A stretch of DNA of 18,945 bases from Thermodesulfovibrionales bacterium (GTDB lineage Bacteria; Nitrospirota; Thermodesulfovibrionia; Thermodesulfovibrionales; SM23-35). The stretch lies in assembly GCA_020062205.1 (NCBI GenBank), contig JAGUWT010000057.1, positions 1 to 18,945 on the forward strand, in the 5' to 3' direction. The translations under genes and the position numbers were made by a program. The notes below the pieces were generated by a model that made no database searches, was not told the origin of the DNA, and saw only the letters and a program-made list of their open reading frames with translations. Shown piece after piece: positions 15,008 to 18,945 of the stretch. Each line of letters starts with the position of its first letter. Position 1 is the stretch's first letter.

Positions 15008-15319
15008 CTACTTTCGTCCCCCTATGTTGCCAAAACCACTTCTTCCCCTTGAAGAGTCTCTTTCATGCCTTTCACGTGGTTTTGCTTCATTTACAACAAT
15101 GTTTCTGTCCAGAAAGGGTTTACCATTAAACATGGTGATTGCCTTCATTGCGTCTTCCTTTGAAGACATCTCTACGAAACCGAACCCTCTCATTCTGCCT
15201 GTAGCTGCATCTTTGATCAGTCTGGCAGAAACAACTTCACCTGCTTGGGCAAATAAATCCCCCAAGTCCTTTTCCGTTGCCTTGAAGGAAACGTTTCCCA
15301 CATAAAGCCTTGTACTCAT
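15008..15319 (-). CDS. Small RNA-binding protein with one RRM domain
   Basis: A 103-residue protein with a single RNA recognition motif (about residues 4-80). RNP2 is LYVGNV (5-10) and RNP1 is RGFGFVEM (44-51), both with the aromatic residues that stack on RNA bases. The tail (about 81-103) is rich in Arg, Ser and Gly, as in bacterial glycine-rich or cold-induced RRM proteins of cyanobacteria and many Nitrospirota and deltaproteobacteria. It probably binds single-stranded RNA; targets are unknown. A strong AAGGAGG precedes the ATG, a promoter with a perfect TTGACA lies at 15364-15393, and a short hairpin occupies the leader, which could be a control element. It is probably monocistronic. Confidence 0.94.
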   Translation of the reverse strand: MSTRLYVGNVSFKATEKDLGDLFAQAGEVVSARLIKDAATGRMRGFGFVEMSSKEDAMKAITMFNGKPFLDRNIVVNEAKPRERHERDSSRGRSGFGNIGGRK

Positions 15320-15341
15320 CCTTCCTCCTTTGATTTTGTTA

Positions 15342-15356
15342 CCATTCCTAAAATGG
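15342..15356 (-). promoter_or_regulatory. Short hairpin in the 5' leader of the RRM gene
   Basis: CCATT and AATGG pair around a five-base loop, about 23 bases before the ATG and just upstream of the Shine-Dalgarno. Small RRM proteins can regulate their own mRNAs, so this is a possible site; the stem is only five pairs. Confidence 0.25.
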
Positions 15357-15363
15357 CTTTCTA

Positions 15364-15393
15364 ACTATGCATGATACAGAAACCATTTGTCAA
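15364..15393 (-). promoter_or_regulatory. Candidate sigma70 promoter of the RRM gene
   Basis: On the minus strand a perfect TTGACA (15393-15388) is followed after 18 bases by CATAGT (15369-15364). The leader to ATG 15319 would be about 38 bases. Confidence 0.5.
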
Positions 15394-15420
15394 GCAAATT
15401 TCATCGGTTTTTCCCATCGG

Positions 15421-15471
15421 TTTGTTACCATTTTGAAATGTCACACATTATTACTATTTTGAAATGTCACA
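15421..15471 (+). repeat. Two direct repeats, possible remnant of an insertion-sequence end
   Basis: ATTTTGAAATGTCACA occurs at 15430-15445 and 15456-15471, a 26-base period, with preceding TTACC or TTACT also alike. The first copy is preceded by TTTGTTACCATT-type sequence (15421-15432) that recurs at 15336-15347 in the RRM leader. Such spaced repeats recall the multiple terminal repeats of IS21-family elements, but no transposase fragment is visible. The rest of 15394-15540 shows nothing I can assign. Confidence 0.45.
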
Positions 15472-15543
15472 TTCTGATTATCCTCTTTCCTTTAAGGAAC
15501 TCGACAAGGCTATCTGCTCACTGCCCTGATGACAAAATACATT

Positions 15544-15573
15544 TTGAATTTAGGATTTTCTCCAATATATACT
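15544..15573 (+). promoter_or_regulatory. Candidate promoter of the zinc-ribbon gene, placed for a leaderless mRNA
   Basis: TTGAAT (15544-15549) and TATACT (15568-15573) are 18 bases apart, and the ATG at 15580 lies after six further bases. The predicted start of transcription falls at the ATG. Confidence 0.45.
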
Positions 15574-15579
15574 ATAAGC

Positions 15580-15747
15580 ATGAGATGTAAGGTCTGTGGC
15601 GGGAAGATAAGCCTGGTTATTGGTTGAAGGGCTGTGACCCTCAACTGCATGGACTGCAGTAAGATTTTTCCCCTGAAGGAATATATTCATGAAATTGACG
15701 AAGAGATGCTGGAACGTATCTCCCTCCGCCCCTCCGATAGGGTGTAA
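15580..15747 (+). pseudogene. Small zinc-ribbon protein gene interrupted by an in-frame TGA
   Basis: ATG 15580 opens a frame that continues to TAA 15745-15747 with one in-frame TGA at 15625-15627 (codon 16). Ignoring the TGA, the 55-codon product is a compact four-cysteine zinc ribbon: CKVC at 3-6 and CMDC at 23-26, then IFPLKEYIHEIDEEMLERI (29-47), an acidic helix. This layout resembles small CxxC...CxxC proteins of deltaproteobacteria and Nitrospirota of unknown function. No frame shift is needed, and both halves fit one fold, so the gene is real or recently was. The TGA could be a nonsense mutation, an assembly error or a recoded (selenocysteine) codon. A hairpin with arms ACTGCA/TGCAGT at 15644-15660 starts its loop 22 bases after the TGA. 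TGA is a normal stop in neighbouring genes. Confidence 0.6.
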
Positions 15748-15762
15748 ATATCTGTAACTGCT

Positions 15763-16035
15763 TTATTTGCAATCCTTTTTGCTAACCACTCTGATGACCT
15801 TCAGGGCAAGACGAAGGCTGGATTCATCAGCAGCTCTGACAAAGTTTTGGATTAAATGCATATTTGCAAGCCAGAACTCTAAATGCACAAATGACTTCCC
15901 AATAACAGCCTTGCTTTGTTCTAAATCGTTTTGCAGGCCTCTTTCAAGATCAACATCAGATGCCTCGCTGAGTAAGGGTGAAAAGAAAATAAGTAAAATT
16001 AGTAATGAACTAAAAAATACAATTTGCTTTCTCAC
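15763..16035 (-). CDS. Small exported protein of unknown function
   Basis: A 90-residue protein with a clear signal peptide: MRKQ, a hydrophobic run (about 5-22), and a probable cleavage near SEA-SD. The mature part (about 65 residues) is charged and helical-looking, with a single cysteine next to the C-terminus (CK). I do not recognise a family. The start is GTG 16035, supported by GGGAG six bases upstream. It begins 17 bases after bioD and is probably co-transcribed with it, though nothing visible ties it to biotin. The overlapping reading frame on the other strand (15767-16069) lacks a signal peptide or ribosome site and is disregarded. Confidence 0.65.
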   Translation of the reverse strand: MRKQIVFFSSLLILLIFFSPLLSEASDVDLERGLQNDLEQSKAVIGKSFVHLEFWLANMHLIQNFVRAADESSLRLALKVIRVVSKKDCK

Positions 16036-16052
16036 AAATTGCTCCCATAGAA

Positions 16053-16790
16053 TCAGATATATTTTTTAATCATCTCAAGATTCAAATTCTTTACCGCAGC
16101 ATTTTCTATGGTATCACTTTCAAAATCTTTCAGGTATGGAAATATTCCTATAATCGGAACGTGACTGATTTCTTTTAAGACCTCCGGATTCGTATTTTCA
16201 GCAATTGTATTTTCAGGCGGATGACTATAATTAATGATTATCCCTGCGACATCAAGTCCTTCTTTTATTGCATAATTAACAGTCAGCATCGTGTGGTTTA
16301 TGGTGCCAAGACCTGGCCTTGAGACAACAATGATTGGTAATCCAAGTTCTCCTGCAAGGTCAAGTACAAAATAATCTTTTTTTATAGGCACAAGTAACCC
16401 GCCAATTCCTTCAACGATAACCACCTCATATTTTTTTGAAAGGACCTTATATGCCTTTTGTATCTTATCTATATCAACGGGAATTCCTTCTATCTCAGAA
16501 GCTGTGAAGGGGGCAAGGGGGTTCTCAAAGCGAATCGGGGTAACGAAATCTATTGAATCATCCATGCCAGCCATTTCTTTCAAAAACATCCCGTCAGATG
16601 GTATTAACTCTCTGCATTCATCTCTGAACGCTGAACGCTGAACGCTGAACGCTGATTTTTTACATCCTGTCTCTATAGGCTTCATTCCGCATACTCTGAG
16701 ACCTAAAAGCTTGACAGCCTTGATCAATGCTGCAGTTACAATTGTTTTACCAACCTCTGTATCTGTACCTGTTATGAAAAAACCTTTCAT
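16053..16790 (-). CDS. bioD: Dethiobiotin synthetase
   Basis: A 245-residue ATP-dependent enzyme closing the ureido ring from 7,8-diaminopelargonic acid and CO2, in the cytosol. The P-loop GTDTEVGKT is at 8-16, KPIETGC is near 38-44, EGIGGLLVP marks the second active-site loop, and SRPGLGTINH follows. ATG 16790 is chosen because the family starts right before GTDT; an in-frame TTG at 16817 would add nine residues that the family lacks. Inside the gene a CTGAACG heptanucleotide repeat (16624-16655) encodes KKSAFSVQRSAFRDE in the variable loop after KPIETGC. The frame is kept, so the enzyme may still work. The small exported gene lies 17 bases downstream and bioF is upstream, separated by repeats. 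Confidence 0.93.
   Translation of the reverse strand: MKGFFITGTDTEVGKTIVTAALIKAVKLLGLRVCGMKPIETGCKKSAFSVQRSAFRDECRELIPSDGMFLKEMAGMDDSIDFVTPIRFENPLAPFTASEIEGIPVDIDKIQKAYKVLSKKYEVVIVEGIGGLLVPIKKDYFVLDLAGELGLPIIVVSRPGLGTINHTMLTVNYAIKEGLDVAGIIINYSHPPENTIAENTNPEVLKEISHVPIIGIFPYLKDFESDTIENAAVKNLNLEMIKKYI
16624..16655. repeat. Heptanucleotide tandem repeat inside bioD (about 4.6 units of CTGAACG)
   Basis: Four perfect CTGAACG units plus CTGA lie within the bioD coding sequence. Because 7 is not a multiple of 3, the units are read in all three frames in turn and give the peptide SAFSVQR. Confidence 0.95.
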
Positions 16791-16844
16791 ATCACAAACT
16801 ACAATAACCAAATCCAAGACTATCTTAAATTAAATAATACAGTT

Positions 16845-16927
16845 AGCCATAGAGAACACAGAGGGCACAGAGAAAAATTATTTGAAAATAAAAGATTAAA
16901 AGAAATATCTCTGTGAACTCTGTGGCT
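16845..16927. repeat. CACAGAG-type repeat with inverted copy between bioF and bioD
   Basis: From 16845 the sequence carries nine-base units of the form CACAGAGGG / CACAGAGAA, and 16908-16927 is an inverted, slightly different copy (TCTCTGTGAACTCTGTGGCT). The pair could fold as a long imperfect hairpin in the bioF-bioD intergenic mRNA. A related fragment lies at 18159-18180. Confidence 0.75.
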
Positions 16928-16977
16928 CCTAAAAGATTGTATTTAAATTTTGGAATTTGATTTTTGGTTATTCTATT

Positions 16978-18132
16978 TTATACCTCCTTCAATGCGTTTA
17001 TTAGTCTTTCTATATCTTCTTGTGTATGAGCTGCAGTTACGGTTATCCGTATCCTTGGTTCCTTAACAGTAGGGGGTCTTATAGTAGGTGCATATATGCC
17101 CTTTTCGTATAGATGCCCTGATACCCTTAATGTATTTTCGACAGTCCCCGTCCTCACAGGTATAATGGGTGTTTCACTTCCCATAATGTCATAGCCGATA
17201 TTTTTGATACCATGAGCAACCTTGTCCCTGTTTGACCAGAGTCTCTTTATTAATTCAGGATCCCTTTCTATTAATTCCAGCGCCGCCATGGATGCTGCAA
17301 TAATACATGGGGGAAGTGTTGTTGAGAATATAAAGCTTCTTGCAGTATTTAAAATCCATTCAATGACATCCCTCCTGCCAGCAACAAACGCACCGAAGGA
17401 CCCGAGGGCCTTTGAAAATGTCCCCATCTGGATAATTGAAGGTTCAGGTTTCATATTGAAGTAACTCAGTGCACCCCTGCCATTACCAAGGACACCTGTA
17501 CCATGTGCATCATCTATATAAAGGAGTGTCGAGTTCGGAGTTTCGTGTTCGGAGTTCCATCTAAGACAAATATTATAGATATCCTTTAAAGGGGCAATAT
17601 CTCCATCCATGCTGAAAACAGTATCTGTGATGACAATCTTCCTCTTTGCGTTTTCTTTTTCTATTAACCCTTCGATATGAGATACATCTTTATGCCTGTA
17701 TATTATTGTCTTTGCCTTACTCAGGCGACATCCATCAATAATGCTTGCATGGTTTAGTTCATCACTGAATATCGCGGTATCTTCATCTGCGATAGCAGGT
17801 ATGATGCCTGTGTTTGCTGCATAGCCTGAGTTTAAAATAAGAGCAGACTCTGTACCCTTAAAGAGTGCAATCTTATCCTCAAGTTCCTTATGGATAGTGC
17901 TTCCTCCACCAAGGAGCCTTGAAGCAGCAGATCCAAATCCATAAGCATCAAGAGCCTTTTTTACTTTATCAATGATATAAGGATGATTAGAAAGTCCGAG
18001 GTAGTCATTTGATGAAAAGTTTACATATTCTCTGTTGTCAAATCTTATCTTTGGTCCCTGTGGAGATGAGCGGTCTTTTATCTCCCTAAGGAGCCCTTTT
18101 TCTTTTAAATTTTTGAGCCTTTCTGAAAACAC
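16978..18132 (-). CDS. bioF: 8-amino-7-oxononanoate synthase
   Basis: A 384-residue PLP enzyme condensing pimeloyl-ACP or pimeloyl-CoA with L-alanine, the first step of the conserved biotin ring pathway. The PLP lysine is K241 in TFSKALGSFGAF. H128 in DELNHASIIDG stacks on PLP, and D207 and H210 in IDDAHGTG complete the site. SNDYLGLSNHP (41-51) and GSAASRLLGGGSTIH (67-81) are family signatures. A heptad repeat at 17524-17558 encodes the extra segment NSEHETPNST (193-202) just before LLYIDDAHG, where other BioF proteins have none; frame and motifs are intact. The start is GTG 18132, with no strong Shine-Dalgarno. It heads the bioF-bioD-exported protein group; bioA and bioB are not in the window. 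Confidence 0.95.
   Translation of the reverse strand: MFSERLKNLKEKGLLREIKDRSSPQGPKIRFDNREYVNFSSNDYLGLSNHPYIIDKVKKALDAYGFGSAASRLLGGGSTIHKELEDKIALFKGTESALILNSGYAANTGIIPAIADEDTAIFSDELNHASIIDGCRLSKAKTIIYRHKDVSHIEGLIEKENAKRKIVITDTVFSMDGDIAPLKDIYNICLRWNSEHETPNSTLLYIDDAHGTGVLGNGRGALSYFNMKPEPSIIQMGTFSKALGSFGAFVAGRRDVIEWILNTARSFIFSTTLPPCIIAASMAALELIERDPELIKRLWSNRDKVAHGIKNIGYDIMGSETPIIPVRTGTVENTLRVSGHLYEKGIYAPTIRPPTVKEPRIRITVTAAHTQEDIERLINALKEV
17524..17558. repeat. Heptanucleotide tandem repeat inside bioF (five imperfect GAGTTCG units)
   Basis: Successive units read GAGTGTC, GAGTTCG, GAGTTTC, GTGTTCG, GAGTTCC on the plus strand. On the coding strand they give about ten extra residues in an otherwise conserved region. 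Confidence 0.85.
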
Positions 18133-18158
18133 AGGAATACCAACCTAATACAATTGAA

Positions 18159-18180
18159 CCACTGAGGACACAGAGAAAAA
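18159..18180. repeat. CACAGAG-type repeat fragment upstream of bioF
   Basis: CCACTGAGGACACAGAGAAA matches the repeat at 16845-16875. It lies in the probable leader or promoter region of bioF. Confidence 0.6.
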
Positions 18181-18206
18181 ATGCAACATACATTTTCCCA
18201 CGAAAA

Positions 18207-18267
18207 TGTCATTCTGGCTTGTCCAGAATCCTTCATTAAAAAAGATCCCCGACAAGCGGGAATGACA
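18207..18267. repeat. REP-like hairpin repeat, copy 5
   Basis: Bounded by TGTCA and TGACA. Stem ATTCTGG/CCAGAAT with loop CTTGT, and a second stem CCCG/CGGG with loop ACAAG. It separates the divergent bioF and NfeD-type genes. Confidence 0.85.
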
Positions 18268-18363
18268 GTTGTTTATATTGTTCGGGACATTTTTCATGTT
18301 TCTTTGTGAGCATTATGCTCATGAGAGTTTGCGGTGTATTTTAACACAATAAGCTTCTATGAT

Positions 18364-18393
18364 TTGCAATTTATCGTTCCTAATAGATATAAT
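18364..18393 (+). promoter_or_regulatory. Candidate promoter of the NfeD-type protease gene, placed for a leaderless mRNA
   Basis: TTGCAA (18364-18369) and a perfect TATAAT (18388-18393) are 18 bases apart. Six T residues separate the -10 box from ATG 18400, so transcription would begin at the start codon. No Shine-Dalgarno is present. Confidence 0.55.
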
Positions 18394-18399
18394 TTTTTT

Positions 18400-18945
18400 A
18401 TGATTATTCCTCTCATTTTTCTTTTCCTCTTCTTTTCTTCTCCGGTCTTTTCTGAAGAACCAAAGAGAGATGTTAGAGATGTTATGGTGATAACCATAAA
18501 TGGTGTTATAAACCCTGTCTCAGCAGAATACATTGGGAAAAGTATAAAAAAGGCACATGAGAAAAAGGTTGAGGCACTCATCATTGAGCTGGATACCCCT
18601 GGGGGACTGGATACATCGATGAGAAATATTGTGAAGGATATAATCGGAAGTGAAGTCCCTATTATTGTGTATGTTTCACCAAGTGGGAGCAGGGCTGCCT
18701 CTGCAGGGGTCTTCATAACATTAGCTGCGCATATCGCAGCCATGTCACCTGGAACCAATATCGGAGCAGCCCATCCAGTAGGCATCGGTGAAAAGATGGA
18801 TAAGGTGATGGCAGAAAAAGCGACAAATGATGCAGCAGCTTATATAAAATCTCTTGCAGAGAGGAATAACAGAAATGTAAAGTGGGCTGAAGATGCAGTC
18901 AGAAAGAGTATCTCTGCAACAGAGAAAGAAGCATTAAAGATGAAA
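18400..18945 (+). CDS. nfeD: NfeD-type membrane-bound ClpP-class serine protease, N-terminal part (runs off the window)
   Basis: ATG 18400 opens a frame that stays open for 182 codons to the window end, so the gene is 3' truncated here. Residues 1-18 are a signal peptide (MIIPLIFLFLFF, then VFSEE). The protease domain matches the ClpP-like N-terminal domain of Pyrococcus PH1510: ELDTPGGLDTSMRNIV (63-78), the catalytic serine S101 in RAASAGVFI, AAHPVGIG (123-130), and K140 in EKATN as the catalytic lysine of the Ser-Lys dyad. In known members this domain cleaves stomatin-type membrane proteins and is followed by membrane helices and an OB-fold NfeD domain, which would lie beyond the window. 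An opposite-strand frame over 18357-18785 is a shadow of this gene. Confidence 0.9.
   Translation, partial: MIIPLIFLFLFFSSPVFSEEPKRDVRDVMVITINGVINPVSAEYIGKSIKKAHEKKVEALIIELDTPGGLDTSMRNIVKDIIGSEVPIIVYVSPSGSRAASAGVFITLAAHIAAMSPGTNIGAAHPVGIGEKMDKVMAEKATNDAAAYIKSLAERNNRNVKWAEDAVRKSISATEKEALKMK

Noticed and set aside
15387..15590. 67-codon plus-strand frame between the RRM and zinc-ribbon genes
   Set aside because: Low-complexity His/Phe/Ile-rich product over repeat sequence, no ribosome site, and it overlaps the better-supported zinc-ribbon start.
15767..16069. 100-codon plus-strand frame opposite the small exported protein
   Set aside because: No ribosome site or domain; the minus-strand frame has a signal peptide and a good Shine-Dalgarno.
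16791..16817. TTG start adding nine residues to BioD
   Set aside because: The family begins directly before GTDTxVGKT, and the extra residues look unrelated, so ATG 16790 is preferred.
18133..18200. BirA operator upstream of bioF
   Set aside because: No TTGTAAAC-type inverted pair is present; only a repeat fragment and AT-rich sequence are seen.

Overview
This window looks like a bacterial chromosome segment from an anaerobe. Nitrospirota (Thermodesulfovibrio/Magnetobacterium-like) or a deltaproteobacterial lineage would fit. This is inferred from gene content, an rnfCDGEAB gene order, a long polyferredoxin RnfB, moderate-to-low GC and many short dispersed repeats; no 16S or other marker is present. 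No tRNA, rRNA, CRISPR array, intact transposase or phage gene was seen.

Layout. (1) 1-572: 3' end of a probable glycoside hydrolase family 3 gene. (2) 655-3084, + strand: dTDP-rhamnose genes rfbC-like, rfbB and rfbD, tightly coupled, without rfbA. (3) 3165-8529, + strand: complete Rnf complex, rnfC-D-G-E-A-B, a membrane machine coupling ferredoxin:NAD+ electron transfer to ion translocation. (4) 8740-9426: exported beta-class carbonic anhydrase. (5) 9689-11494: soluble two-GAF histidine kinase. (6) 11782-12633: tandem UspA protein, tail-to-tail with a ZIP-family transporter (13381-12611, - strand). (7) - strand: tyrS and an RRM-type RNA-binding protein. (8) 15580-15747, + strand: a 55-codon zinc-ribbon gene interrupted by one in-frame TGA. 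(9) - strand: bioF, bioD and a small exported protein. (10) 18400 to the end, + strand: N-terminal part of an NfeD-type ClpP-class membrane serine protease.

Most genes are housekeeping or energy-metabolism genes. The rhamnose enzymes feed cell-envelope polysaccharide, Rnf links the ferredoxin and NADH pools to an ion gradient, and BioF and BioD catalyse two steps of biotin synthesis.

The unusual content is at finer scale. RnfE lacks one of the cysteines expected to hold the intramembrane Fe-S cluster. RnfG has a divergent flavinylation motif. The ZIP transporter has altered metal-ligand positions and a perfect 18-bp palindrome upstream. Five copies of a hairpin repeat keep a fixed loop while the stems change in a compensated way. 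Seven-base tandem repeats sit inside both biotin genes and between rnfA and rnfB. Several promoters lie 4-7 bases before the ATG, suggesting leaderless mRNAs. I see no convincing new multi-gene system; the best leads are the TGA-interrupted gene, the RnfE cysteine loss and the repeat families.
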